A stretch of 64,000 nucleotides of DNA, taken from NCBI GenBank assembly GCA_032622095.1, contig CP136062.1, positions 195,555,887 through 195,619,886 on the forward strand, given 5' to 3'. This document shows positions 53,301 to 55,631 of this stretch, one piece after another. A model generated the notes under the pieces. The model searched no databases. It was given only the letters and a program-made list of their open reading frames with translations, and was not told the DNA's origin. Made by a program: the position numbers and the translations under genes. Source of the DNA: Siphonodentalium dalli (Eukaryota; Mollusca; Scaphopoda; Gadilida; Siphonodentaliidae). How positions within the stretch are numbered: position 1 is the stretch's first letter; the number at the start of each line of letters is the position of its first letter.

Positions 53301-53578
53301 GTATTTACATCCTTTCCTTCGCTGGAGACGGAAGCATTTCCAATAGACTGCCCAGCAGCTTGCTTGTCACCGGCATTTGCTTGAGCAGTATTTGTTTGAC
53401 CAGGAATTTGGTTGAAGGAATTGTTTGGTGTACTCTCCTTTCCTGAATCATCTTCTGATGGAATGTCAGATGACGTTAGTTTGAATTTGTCCAGCTGAGC
53501 CATCAAGTCATTCATGGAGACGCCAGTTGGCGCATCATAGAGTGGGTCGAAGTCTTTCAAAAGGTCTCGGTCATCCAT
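1130..53578 (-). CDS. PARP14-like: PARP14-like gene, N-terminal 1,314 codons in 11 exons; 3' part lies beyond the left edge
   Basis: The model joins minus-strand segments 53578-53309, 48793-48505, 46851-46528, 25994-25719, 24583-24405, 20435-20297, 18677-18363, 15837-15592, 10485-10249, 9853-9380 and 2323-1130. Each border has GT/AG, and reading phase is kept at all ten junctions; the total is 3,943 nt with one nucleotide left over, matching the phase-1 donor of the last exon. The product has an acidic N-terminus (1-90), seven RRM-like units (about 130-790), a KH-like region (about 790-1270) and the start of a macro domain (about 1272-1314). This order (RRMs, KH-like repeats, macro) is that of PARP14 and relatives, which are mono-ADP-ribosyltransferases and ADP-ribose readers/erasers linked to innate immunity and stress in animals. 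The catalytic domain is not in the window, so the assignment rests on the N-terminal half. Introns reach 20 kb and are full of transposons. No internal stop or frameshift is present. Confidence 0.85.
2495..3000. mobile_element. Head-to-head dimer of a TTAA-type MITE (family M1)
   Basis: The first unit (2,495-2,754) runs from TTAATCCTTGCTATACTAAA to TTTAGTATAGATAGGGTTA. The second (2,752-3,000) is its inverted copy, from ACTAAATTGATTCTCCCA to GAGTATTTAGTATGG. Single-unit relatives lie at 15,856, 20,467 and 52,440. TTAA borders and CCCTTT-like ends suggest a piggyBac-type non-autonomous element; this is inferred from the ends alone. No ORF. Confidence 0.65.
3324..3830. mobile_element. TTAA-bordered element with paired P palindromes
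   Basis: It is bounded by TTAACCCTTTGATGACAGG and the complement of TTAACCCTTTTATGAATGG; the ends match with a few changes. Inside are palindromes at 3,380-3,448 and 3,714-3,782. Between them is a T-rich tandem array of CTTTAACAATTTTTTATAAT-type units. Piggybac-like borders; no transposase. Confidence 0.6.
4251..6436. repeat. R2 repeat, long copy, interrupted by R3
   Basis: It starts with the palindrome GTGTCAATGACAC followed by TGTAGCTCAACTT, and ends AAGTTGAGCTA. In between are tandem units of about 170 bp, each carrying CCAAGATGGC, CATCTAGAGGTCACCCCGAA and TTTGGTGATGATCGGATGAG. Short ORFs on either strand reflect this periodicity, not genes. R3 is inserted at about 5,501-6,223. Confidence 0.7.
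5501..6223. mobile_element. R3 repeat nested in R2, with a 172-bp tandem duplication
   Basis: The left end has GCATTTGCCCCCGAC and the right end CCGCCGACTTCAAGTCGGGG plus GCATAA; the right end can fold as a hairpin. Positions 5,823-5,993 and 5,995-6,165 are near-identical 172-bp units. A GGAC microsatellite precedes the hairpin. The layout (tandem units, microsatellite, hairpin) is that of pearl-like repeats of bivalves. Confidence 0.6.
7338..8020. mobile_element. Long inverted repeat flanked by P palindromes
   Basis: Arms at about 7,399-7,530 and 7,803-7,940 are imperfect inverted copies; for example GATGGATTATCTCTTT faces AAAGAGATAATCCACC, and TTCTATCAATTAATATTGAT faces its counterpart at 7,817-7,837. 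Palindromes at 7,338-7,401 and 7,951-8,020 bracket them. The ~270-bp centre has no credible ORF. The whole could fold as one long stem. Confidence 0.7.
8025..8420. repeat. Pearl-like repeat R6
   Basis: Tandem ~130-170-bp units with GGGCCATAA, GTGAAAATTGGCGGGCGGAA and CATACCAAATTTCATTA, ending GGATGAATGGACGGATGGA then CATAATACGCCCCATAAC. Relatives at 4,068-4,250, 53,676-53,930 and 54,650-54,740. Confidence 0.5.
8575..8861. mobile_element. TA-bordered MITE (pogo/Tigger-type, family M2)
   Basis: TA target bases flank the element. TIRs of about 100 bp start CAGTAATGCCCTAAATAATC and contain GAATTATGGGTAATTTTTCA. The CAGT start plus a TA duplication is typical of pogo/Tigger elements. No ORF. Relatives at 46,899 and 49,676. 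Confidence 0.75.
9380..9853 (-). CDS. PARP14-like: PARP14-like exon 10 (end of RRM 7, start of KH-like region)
   Basis: The acceptor CTGTATTTTCAG and donor GAAG|GTATGG enclose 474 nt in phase 1-1. The first ~30 residues ([19 protein letters not shown]) close RRM 7. There follows a helical, Lys/Phe-rich segment ([20 protein letters not shown] ... [16 protein letters not shown]) that resembles the region after the RRMs in PARP14 proteins. The end, [10 protein letters not shown], is the first strand of a KH-like unit whose remainder ([19 protein letters not shown]) opens exon 11. An overlapping plus-strand frame at 9,511-9,783 is a shadow. Confidence 0.82.
10249..10485 (-). CDS. PARP14-like: PARP14-like exon 9 (end of RRM 6, RRM-like unit 7)
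   Basis: The acceptor ACTTTTTTATCCAG and donor GAAG|GTATATT bound 237 nt in phase 1-1. It begins [17 protein letters not shown], closing RRM 6. It then encodes [39 protein letters not shown] and [11 protein letters not shown]. The FENKRRS-x-GG signature is well kept. The 3' fragment of a LINE lies antisense only ~35 nt upstream of the acceptor, so the branch-point region must sit very near or within LINE-derived sequence. Confidence 0.85.
10520..11575 (+). pseudogene. LINE ORF2, 3' fragment with broken frame
   Basis: Three overlapping frames (10,525-10,758; 10,763-11,041; 11,096-11,374) read in order as the C-terminal part of a non-LTR retrotransposon ORF2. Typical pieces are [40 protein letters not shown] and the Cys motif CTFCGN followed by an [16 protein letters not shown] segment in another frame. 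The endonuclease and reverse transcriptase domains are missing (5'-truncated), and the frame is broken at least twice. It is antisense to the PARP14-like gene, in the intron just upstream of exon 9. Sequence to about 11,575 is its probable 3' untranslated part. Confidence 0.7.
12926..13350. mobile_element. hAT-type MITE (family M3), in R1
   Basis: Ends CAAGCCTGAATT and AATTCAGGTTTG are inverted. Flanks TGAACAGC and GGAACAGC form an 8-bp target duplication with one change. Inside are two palindromic blocks of GCAGAATGAGGTCCC/ GGGGACCTCATTCTGC around a GGTGAATTTAGTGATGCTA core. Confidence 0.7.
14055..14120. repeat. GGAT/GGAC microsatellite of R1
   Basis: About 16 tetranucleotide units alternating GGAT and GGAC. 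Part of the R1 3' region. Positions 14,220-15,390 hold AT-rich sequence with no gene or repeat that I recognise. Confidence 0.8.
15398..15541. mobile_element. Short inverted-repeat element next to exon 8
   Basis: Perfect 22-bp arms, TAAGAAATGAATGTAGTTTG plus AG, at 15,398-15,419 and 15,520-15,541. A ~100-bp centre without ORF. Likely a small MITE; superfamily unclear. Confidence 0.6.
15592..15837 (-). CDS. PARP14-like: PARP14-like exon 8 (end of RRM 5, RRM-like unit 6)
   Basis: The acceptor CTTTTATTTTCAG and the consensus donor CCAA|GTAAGTA bound 246 nt in phase 1-1. [19 protein letters not shown] closes RRM 5; [35 protein letters not shown] and [11 protein letters not shown] give RRM 6. This is the most diverged unit: the usual R-R-S-G-G-G turn is replaced by KAHANP, so RNA or peptide binding through that edge may be lost. 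A TTAA-bordered MITE starts 18 nt upstream of the acceptor AG, and a 144-bp inverted-repeat element lies 50 nt past the donor. Confidence 0.82.
15856..16111. mobile_element. TTAA-bordered MITE M1, 256 bp
   Basis: TTAACCCTTTCTATACTAAA at the left faces TTTAGTACAGAAAGGGTTAA at the right. The inner AACTTATTATCTGAACATTT is shared with other M1 copies. TTAA duplication and CCCTTT ends indicate a piggyBac-type MITE. It ends 18 nt from the exon 8 acceptor. Confidence 0.75.
16112..16733. repeat. Pearl-like repeat R5
   Basis: Three ~170-bp units with ATAGCTCTAGAATGGAAAAC, GAACATCCATACCAAATTTC and AGATATCTGCTCGGACAGAC, ending CCATTCTCTTCGAGAGTGGG then GCATAAC, a small hairpin. It sits directly between two TTAA elements. 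Confidence 0.55.
16738..16984. mobile_element. TTAA-bordered MITE containing a P palindrome
   Basis: TTAACCCTTTGAGTGCCAGG faces its exact complement at 16,965-16,984. A 68-bp P palindrome sits at 16,788-16,855, and a T-rich tract follows. The cleanest piggyBac-type borders in the window. Confidence 0.8.
17463..17716. mobile_element. hAT-type MITE M3, intact, 254 bp
   Basis: Exact 8-bp target duplication AGCACAAT at 17,455-17,462 and 17,717-17,724. TIRs start CAAGCCTTGAAATAGTGTGT. Internally it is two successive palindromic blocks, so nearly the whole element can fold on itself. No ORF. Confidence 0.85.
18363..18677 (-). CDS. PARP14-like: PARP14-like exon 7 (end of RRM 4, RRM-like unit 5)
   Basis: The acceptor TTTTTATTTCAG and donor GATG|GTAAGGA enclose 315 nt in phase 1-1. 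The exon opens [19 protein letters not shown], closing RRM 4. It then has a Ser/Thr/Gln/Asp linker with a QDQDQD run, and then [36 protein letters not shown] and [11 protein letters not shown]. The linker is much of the exon and looks unstructured. The frame upstream of the TSSQ linker contains no stop, so the full exon is longer than the 70-residue ATG-initiated frame seen at 18,277-18,489. Confidence 0.85.
19100..19205. repeat. Short inverted repeat
   Basis: ATGGGCTTATAAAATTGTAA at 19,101 faces TTACAATTTTGTAAGCCCAT ending at 19,205. About 30-bp arms with a ~45-bp centre. Sequence from 19,206 to 20,296 shows no gene or recognised repeat. Confidence 0.6.
20297..20435 (-). CDS. PARP14-like: PARP14-like exon 6 (body of RRM-like unit 4)
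   Basis: This 139-nt exon is too short to stand out as an ORF. The acceptor CTTTTGTTGACAG and donor AGAG|GTATGTT enclose [20 protein letters not shown], then [19 protein letters not shown] and IKFKDKR. The [12 protein letters not shown] segment is the clearest copy in the window of the RRM signature of the PARP10/14 group. It begins in phase 0, continuing exon 5, and ends in phase 1, continuing into exon 7. A TTAA-bordered MITE ends its insertion about 30 nt upstream of the acceptor. Confidence 0.82.
20467..20730. mobile_element. TTAA-bordered MITE M1, 264 bp
   Basis: TTAACCTTTCTATACTAAAT faces ATTTAGTATAGACAGGGTTAA (20 of 21 shown in pairing). Same internal sequence as the 15,856 copy. It lies about 30 nt upstream of the exon 6 acceptor. 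From 20,731 to 21,920 I see only a degenerate P palindrome (21,214-21,262). Confidence 0.75.
21925..23137. repeat. R2 repeat copy
   Basis: It begins GTGTCAATGACAT and ends with a doubled AAAGTTGAGCTA (23,108 and 23,137). Six or so ~170-bp units with CCAAGATGGCTGC and GAAGTTTGGTGATGATCGGA. Two units near 22,750 and 22,900 are nearly identical and include GACGGACACATGGACGACGG. Confidence 0.7.
23220..23514. mobile_element. Element with paired P palindromes
   Basis: Palindromes at 23,226-23,293 and 23,439-23,507 flank a tandem A-rich array of AAAATTGTTAAAGAATGTAA-type units. The outer bases GGCCCTGTGCC and GGCACAGGGC make inverted ends. This matches the 3,324-3,830 element in inverted order of the array. 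Confidence 0.65.
24405..24583 (-). CDS. PARP14-like: PARP14-like exon 5 (end of RRM 3, linker)
   Basis: The exon is not the longest frame here; it was found by following phase. The acceptor ACCCAATTTATTTTCAG is followed by TT and then [13 protein letters not shown], which closes RRM 3. An acidic linker ([17 protein letters not shown]) and the first strand DDGVDVFLK of the next RRM follow. The donor AAAG|GTTACT is weak (T at +3), but it gives phase 0, and exon 6 starts in phase 0 with VTGVEQHLS. Together they rebuild an uninterrupted RRM. This is the only RRM in the gene split by an intron after strand 1. Confidence 0.7.
24651..24808. repeat. Minisatellite, GATGATGAGTGAGATCGTCA units
   Basis: About seven 20-24-bp units, some with an extra GACA. 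It directly follows exon 5 in intron 4. Likely length-variable. Confidence 0.8.
24919..25362. mobile_element. hAT-type MITE M3, 444 bp
   Basis: Exact 8-bp duplication TTTGAAGT at 24,911-24,918 and 25,363-25,370. The two palindromic blocks are separated by about 180 bp that contains CTTCAACTGGGGAACTTC. Same internal spacer type as the R1-borne copies. Confidence 0.8.
25719..25994 (-). CDS. PARP14-like: PARP14-like exon 4 (end of RRM 2, RRM-like unit 3)
   Basis: The acceptor GCGATTTTCAG and donor GTAG|GTAAGTG bound 276 nt in phase 1-1. It opens with [19 protein letters not shown], the closing helix and strand of the previous RRM. It then begins a new unit: [14 protein letters not shown], helix [27 protein letters not shown], and strand [10 protein letters not shown]. 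It follows a 20.5-kb intron that holds all the DIRS-like elements. The ORF running on to 26,007 is the intronic extension past the acceptor. Confidence 0.85.
26175..26560 (-). pseudogene. Retroelement ORF1-like fragment
   Basis: A 155-codon minus-strand frame contains [18 protein letters not shown] and [16 protein letters not shown]. Its nucleotide stretch ACAGGGACCGACATCACCCT ... GTCGAGATGG resembles 55,410-55,465 in the plus-strand ORF1-like region. I therefore read it as a relic of the same or a related retroelement rather than a host exon. No zinc finger or enzyme motif is visible. It lies in intron 3, in the same sense as the host gene, but lacks flanking splice signals in the right phase. 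Confidence 0.4.
27020..27790. repeat. R4 repeat, full-length (pearl-like)
   Basis: It begins ACTAGAGATGTGACTGTGTC and has three to four ~160-bp units with AAAATGTAGGAATAAAAGCT and GGGGGATAACTCCACCAAAA. It ends GGACGGACGGACGACAGACA, a run of 18 C (27,751-27,768) and CTTCGTTGCGGGGGTATAAT. Confidence 0.65.
28169..28343 (+). mobile_element. Retroelement 3' tail with (TATCC)n, inserted in R1
   Basis: It interrupts the R1 5' module between CTCAACAAGTCC and TCAAGTCTTAG. It ends GTAAATAAACTATCCTATCC in repeating pentamers. The form suits a 5'-truncated LINE or SINE copy. Confidence 0.5.
29907..30331. mobile_element. hAT-type MITE M3 in R1 copy 2, right end lost
   Basis: Left flank GGAACAGC and start CAAGCCTGAATATAGTGT match the R1 copy at 12,926. 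The right terminal ~20 bp are missing, a deletion shared with 57,078-57,505. Confidence 0.65.
31262..32852. repeat. R1 repeat copy 2b, partial, in tandem
   Basis: From CCATTTAGACATGTTTGAAG it repeats the R1 sequence found at 28,785 onward. It has several ~165-bp units, an (AT)n tract at 32,428-32,445, a GGAC array at 32,766 and a second 3' hairpin ending CTCAGGTGAGCTAAAA. From 32,853 to 33,560 no gene or repeat is evident. Confidence 0.65.
33560..34285. repeat. Pearl-like repeat, diverged
   Basis: Three ~150-bp units with TTTTCTAAGTCGAAAAAAG, AAATCATCGGATCAAACTCA and GAAATCATCCGGAAACC, ending with GACGCACGGCTCGACGCATG. No convincing hairpin. Similar units occur at 5,640-5,820. Confidence 0.5.
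34393..34571. repeat. R2 repeat, 5' half, cut by the DIRS block
   Basis: GTGTCAATGACACTGTAGCT to TTTTCCAATGAAATT matches 50,996-51,187. The match stops at 34,571, where the DIRS-like terminal repeat starts. The missing 3' half resumes at 42,476. Confidence 0.8.
34572..34950. repeat. Terminal repeat structure of DIRS-like element B
   Basis: Arm 1 (34,572-34,632) contains the inner palindrome TTTGGACACAAGTCCAAA. Arm 2 (34,836-34,896) is its inverted copy. A degenerate third copy in direct orientation (CTACTCACCTGACATAAATC) lies at 34,905-34,950. An inverted terminal repeat plus an internal complementary region is the DIRS arrangement. Confidence 0.75.
35158..36265 (-). pseudogene. DIRS-like tyrosine recombinase (YR), element B
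   Basis: Two minus-strand frames (36,265-35,360 and 35,367-35,158) overlap and together cover the YR domain. In the first are ECWCSERN-like N-terminal features, [16 protein letters not shown] and the first catalytic Arg in [12 protein letters not shown]. In the second are [25 protein letters not shown] and the nucleophile Tyr of FYLKD. The second catalytic Arg of the H-x-x-R box is Cys (TGT, consistent with a CpG transition from CGT), and a frameshift separates the halves. Recombination activity is therefore lost. The YR follows the RNase H, as in DIRS and Ngaro groups. Confidence 0.8.
36330..37705 (-). pseudogene. RNase H of DIRS element B, split by a DNA transposon
   Basis: [20 protein letters not shown] and [11 protein letters not shown] (37,623-37,529) end at the insertion. 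On the other side, NYQGG and, in another frame, [20 protein letters not shown] (about 36,640-36,575) complete the domain. The DNT/LADFLSR features are those of RNase H in DIRS elements. Further frameshifts occur before the segment [20 protein letters not shown], which leads into the YR. Confidence 0.7.
36721..37528. mobile_element. pogo/Tigger-type non-autonomous DNA transposon, 808 bp
   Basis: 25-bp TIRs CAGTCAGTCAGGGTATAGCG(GATCA) are exact inverted copies. TA flanks at 36,719-36,720 and 37,529-37,530. Internal copies of the GCGGATCA motif occur at 36,755, 37,116 and 37,340. No transposase ORF. It separates the two halves of RNase H. Confidence 0.8.
38082..38976 (-). pseudogene. Reverse transcriptase, DIRS element B
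   Basis: The frame 38,976-38,440 has [36 protein letters not shown] and [18 protein letters not shown], characteristic of DIRS/Ngaro RT. The frame 38,381-38,082 has [20 protein letters not shown] and the catalytic FIDDW (RT motif Y/F-x-D-D). The stretch between them, including the first catalytic Asp of the DLKDAY-type motif, is disrupted. A thumb/connection region continues to about 37,740 in a shifted frame. Confidence 0.8.
39131..40051 (-). CDS. gag-like ORF, DIRS element B (306 aa, intact)
   Basis: An uninterrupted frame from ATG at 40,051. It is Ser/Asp-rich for the first ~120 residues and then helical, with [40 protein letters not shown] and [20 protein letters not shown]. No zinc knuckle is visible. 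Position directly ahead of RT and on the same strand fits the ORF1/gag of DIRS elements. It is the only unbroken ORF in the block. Confidence 0.65.
   Translation of the reverse strand: MSNAQEPKRLSGKQDRYKCQSAENAQYDNVVSTSSSDDDVLSGTCQGHDFDDTSVDQDKSETLSCNIPIAKGLLDIFGKDALTKQPECVTGLTLDEAQRKVLEDSWHSKEPTSLTAFPENLLEEFPIAESSKDFLNIPSLDEFVQQCLIKTHGKSAQIRSGKQFSNPFKFIEKKAYRGQCAAQMGIAVNVYIQQALASLMEGVQAEVVDLDRLTQQIRDIFSMSTKVLDQLGRTGAMHHLIRRHTAISDANLYQAADPRELANLPLMSDGLFGDQLETFLRAKKDKNKVVNELLSSIKTSKRNLTD
40077..41040 (-). pseudogene. Reverse transcriptase and RNase H start, DIRS element A
   Basis: The frame 41,040-40,537 has [40 protein letters not shown] and the Asp motif [13 protein letters not shown] stop then separates frame 40,536 onward, with [20 protein letters not shown] and [20 protein letters not shown]. 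Where Y-I-D-D is expected the sequence reads VYILCMG, so the second catalytic Asp pair is gone. The RNase H/linker begins (ELSWWVLN) and stops at the junction with element B. Confidence 0.75.
41175..42313 (-). pseudogene. gag-like ORF remnants, DIRS element A
   Basis: ATG at 42,313 opens [20 protein letters not shown], then a stop at ~42,170. A second piece (42,133-41,888) is helical; a third (41,903-41,688) has [19 protein letters not shown] Gly/Arg-rich end ([20 protein letters not shown]) lies at 41,465-41,175. The order and basic tail suit a gag that has decayed by stops and frameshifts. It is not alignable by eye with the gag of element B. Confidence 0.5.
42476..42557. repeat. R2 repeat, 3' half displaced by the DIRS block
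   Basis: GTTCCCCATCTACATTTCAA and TTTCATGATGATCAGACGAA, then CATCAAGTTGAGCTA, match the 3' end of R2. It pairs with the 5' half at 34,393-34,571. Confidence 0.75.
42584..46113 (-). mobile_element. Non-coding DIRS-like element C, 3.5 kb
   Basis: The right-hand end 45,945-46,113 is an inverted copy of 42,610-42,787 (for example GACTAATCTGGACACGGATG against its complement). Within the left end, arms 42,584-42,641 and 42,849-42,907 are inverted to each other, and 42,908-42,948 carries a third, direct copy (CGCCAAGGAGAAGCCCTCAA, CTGAACTATATGGATTA). This is the same plan as at 34,572-34,950. The 3-kb body has only short, unconvincing frames. Confidence 0.65.
46176..46512. mobile_element. TTAA-bordered MITE next to exon 3 donor
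   Basis: TTAACCTCTTCGCTGCTA at the left faces TAGCAGCGAAGAGGTTAA at the right. Both ends also carry TGACGTCA-like sites. 337 bp, no ORF. Confidence 0.75.
46528..46851 (-). CDS. PARP14-like: PARP14-like exon 3 (end of RRM 1, RRM-like unit 2)
   Basis: The acceptor CATTCTTTCAG and donor ATG|GTGAGC bound 324 nt in phase 1-1. The start, [20 protein letters not shown], has the V-x-x-V-L-x-R pattern that ends an RRM (second helix and fourth strand), so this exon completes the RRM begun in exon 2. After a ~40-residue linker the next RRM starts at KLYLKVINT, with helix [19 protein letters not shown] and strand FYVEFEDNN. The conventional Arg-Arg after FEN is reduced to Lys-Ser. Two transposable elements flank it closely: a pogo-type MITE 48 nt upstream of the exon and a TTAA-bordered MITE 16 nt into the downstream intron. 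Confidence 0.85.
46899..47031. mobile_element. TA-bordered MITE M2, 133 bp
   Basis: It begins CCGTAATGCCCTAAATAATC and ends with the inverted GATTATTTAGGGCATTACTG. It is an internally deleted relative of 8,575-8,861. From 47,032 to 48,504 there are only an M1 fragment (47,092) and an M3 relic (47,574-47,623). Confidence 0.7.
48505..48793 (-). CDS. PARP14-like: PARP14-like exon 2 (RRM-like unit 1)
   Basis: The acceptor TTTTTTTTATCAG precedes [12 protein letters not shown], and the donor CAAG|GTGAGAA closes the exon in phase 1. It encodes 96 residues. The last 50 form the first strands of an RRM-like fold: strand 1 RTIRVFGPV, helix [10 protein letters not shown], then [10 protein letters not shown] and [10 protein letters not shown]. 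The [10 protein letters not shown] stretch matches the position of the E-N-x-R-R-S-G-G-G signature seen in RRMs of the PARP10/PARP14 group. The region ahead of it is an acidic, Gly-rich linker. Acceptor-side sequence extending to 48,904 as an open frame is intronic. Confidence 0.8.
49676..50055. mobile_element. TA-bordered MITE M2, compound copy
   Basis: A left TIR (49,676-49,735), ~200 bp of unrelated AT-rich sequence, then a complete small copy from 49,944. The compound is flanked by direct repeats ACTTGACCTGACTGATA. Between 50,056 and 50,990 no gene or known repeat is visible. Confidence 0.65.
50996..52208. repeat. R2 repeat copy
   Basis: Starts GTGTCAATGACACTGTAGCT and ends TTTACAAGTAAAGTTGAGCT. 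It has seven or so units with CCAAGATGGC and CAAATTTCATGATGATC, then CACACACA and CGGACGACGG near the end. Confidence 0.75.
52440..52930. mobile_element. MITE M1 split by a hAT-type MITE
   Basis: Left part ACCTTTCTATACTAAATACT to ATATTTCCTCAACAT, right part TTCAACATATCCCTCCAG to TATTGAAAGG. The two are continuous when 52,615-52,844 is set aside. Confidence 0.7.
52615..52844. mobile_element. hAT-type MITE M3 inside M1, 230 bp
   Basis: Target duplication CTCAACAT/TTCAACAT (one change). TIRs CAAGCCTTGAAATAGTGT. The second palindromic block is shortened relative to the 17,463 copy. Confidence 0.8.
52932..53281. mobile_element. TTAA-bordered MITE next to exon 1 donor
   Basis: TTAACCCTTTGGAGAGTA faces GTGTAGAACAACA...CCAAAGGGTTAA at the other end; only the outer ~12 bp match well. 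350 bp with several ACGTCAT-type sites. Piggybac-like borders. Confidence 0.65.
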
Positions 53579-53590
53579 TTTCACATCAAT
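53309..53590 (-). CDS. PARP14-like: PARP14-like exon 1 (start codon exon)
   Basis: Read on the minus strand, a TTTTGTTGCAG acceptor precedes ATTGATGTGAAA and then ATG at 53,578. The ATG opens a 90-codon segment beginning [15 protein letters not shown]. An acceptor just upstream of the start means a 5' untranslated exon exists at higher coordinates; I could not identify it or a promoter. The segment is rich in Asp, Ser, Asn and Gln and has no recognisable fold, so a disordered tail is likely; the only ordered-looking part is the D/L-rich first 40 residues. The donor GTAAATAC gives a phase-0 junction with exon 2. A methionine seven codons further upstream lies before the acceptor and is discarded. 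A TTAA-bordered MITE begins 28 nt into the following intron. Confidence 0.75.
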
Positions 53591-53675
53591 CTGCAACAAA
53601 AGTGTATTAACCTGAACTCACAGGACTTAAGGTTAGCGTAATTTGGGCATATGAAGCTAAAGCTAAAATTAAACA

Positions 53676-53930
53676 AGAACACATCCATAGGGCATGGCAA
53701 AATACTATATATCTGTGCTAATTCCAATAAAGGGTCATAACTTAGCGGGCAGAACCCAAATTCAAAATAGACCTGTATTTGTGCTAGCAAAAACCTTACC
53801 CACATACCAAATTTCATTCCATTCAGTTGAGACTATCTAAAGTTATCACCCAGAAACCAAAAGAGAATGAACAGACAGACAGACAGACCAATAGCATAAT
53901 ACTTCCCATTTTTTAAAAGCGGGTTAAAAG
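53676..53930. repeat. Pearl-like repeat R6, partial
   Basis: ACATACCAAATTTCATTCCA and AAAGTTATCACCCAGAAACC, with GACAGACAGACAGACC at the end. Lies in or upstream of the first intron of the PARP14-like gene. From 53,931 to 55,030 only a short R6 piece (54,650-54,740) is recognisable. Confidence 0.5.
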
Positions 53931-55029
53931 CTGGCGTATAAAAATTTAGACAAGAAACTTGAAATCCTTGCATTTGGTTTCCAAGAATGATTGATTTAAA
54001 GACATATTATGGACTTGTTCGGGTGCGTCAAACTGATAAATTACAGACATCGCCCAAAATCTCGAAAGAAATCAACCATACAACTCCATAGAAAACACTG
54101 TGTGAACTATGCTCAATTGTAACCGTTTACATCTCGATTCGGGATGCAACAATCGGTGATAAACTAACGCAAATGATTTCATCCTCGATATCATTGCATT
54201 TAATAAATATATAATACTGATGGTGTGTGTTGTAAATTTGGATTAATATTCATAAAAATAACTACTTTGAGCAAGATTATTCTCAATTTCTATTTGATCA
54301 ACCAACCGGAGTGTTTTACATCACTTTAAGGATGTACTAGTATATATGGATATCAATATGGAATCATTGTTTCTCAGTACAGTCTCATTAAATCTAGACC
54401 AAGATATCATTTCAATCAACACTAGGTCTAGAGTGTCCCATGGAATAAATTATTTCAAACGGAAGAAATCGTGCCAATGAAATGACAGGCAGAGAGTATA
54501 TGTTCTTCGAGATATCAGCTGTCCACACACAATTACAAATTTTGTCCCGCAGTTTGTCATTTTGTCCCCTTATCCCACAGTTTAATTGTTATGTCTTGCA
54601 CCAATGCAAAGGAAGGACGAACAATTAAGAAGAGAAGAAGTAAAATAAAACAAGAGCATCACTACATGTAGGTCGTGGAAAATATGCATGTGGTAATTTC
54701 AACAATGGGCCATACCTGTAACTCCGGTGAAAATTTGACGGGTACAATTAACTTCTAAGTTTGTCATAAAATGTCACGTATAATAAGGTTGTAGAATCGT
54801 TAAACTGCCGTAGCACCGTGGTTGTCAAGCCGCAGAATCGTGAAATTAGTCGTAGAATCGTCAAAACGATTGTGCTGTGTGCACTTGAATCTATCAGTAA
54901 CGGCACCGAAGCCACTATTGCGATACCACCCCCGGAACCGTCCCGTACCGATAGTTCTGGAATCGCCGGAACTTTGAGAAGCCTGCAATAAAGTGTGAAT
55001 TGAAATACCACTAAAATTCATACTTCAGC

Positions 55030-55631
55030 GGACAATGGATTCGTCTATAATCCCCACTGAAGTCAGGCTCGTGCTGAGCTCGTTCAACCTGGACCACTGC
55101 CTGACATGGAATTTACACCGGTCAGGCAGCCAAGTTGACTTATCAAGACCATCTGCTGGCCGTAACCCGGTAGCTGGAGACCACCAGCTACCTGGGGGTG
55201 GAGGAGCGAAGAAGAGGACGTGGAGAAGGAAGAAGACCCCCTCCCGCAGAAGAAGAGACGCGGACAGGAGAGCCAAGTGGAAACAGGGGCGAGCTGAGAG
55301 ATGCCCAGGTCCCCCCACTTGGCCTCCCTGACGATATCACCACCAGATGCAGGGACGCGGTCGCCATTCCGGATGTCCCTGCTATCGTCACCGAGGTCAA
55401 CGGAAACAGGGACGCGGATACCACCCCGGACGTTCCTGTCGCTGACTTCGGGGTGGAGATGGACACCTTGGACACCGGAATACCATCAGAGCCCGGTGTC
55501 CTCCATCTCCACCAGCGACAACAACAACACCAGTAACACCACCAGCAGTTCTGCCGCTTCCATCGCAGAAACAAAGAACTACTGCGAAGATGTAAAAAGA
55601 TGGGCCAACGAAATTCTAGAAAAATCTAAAC
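55030..55631 (+). pseudogene. Retroelement ORF1-like sequence, interrupted by R1
   Basis: The frame from 55,035 begins MDSSIIPTEVRLVLSSFNLD and has a basic run KTPSRRRRDADRRAKWKQGR. In other frames come NRDADTTPDVPVADFG and EILEKSKQ. R1 copy 3 follows at 55,632, after which a basic segment (KRRNGKRKKK) continues at ~58,525-58,570. A basic, Ser/Pro-rich ORF with a truncated downstream part resembles ORF1 of non-LTR elements; the family was not determined. Frame changes near 55,300 show it is not intact. A related piece is at 26,175-26,560, minus strand. Confidence 0.45.

Noticed and set aside
54795..54890. Resemblance to 17,215-17,320 in inverted orientation
   Set aside because: A short shared repeat is likely (ACAATCGTT, TGCGGCTTGACAACCA), but the boundaries are unclear and no element type could be assigned.
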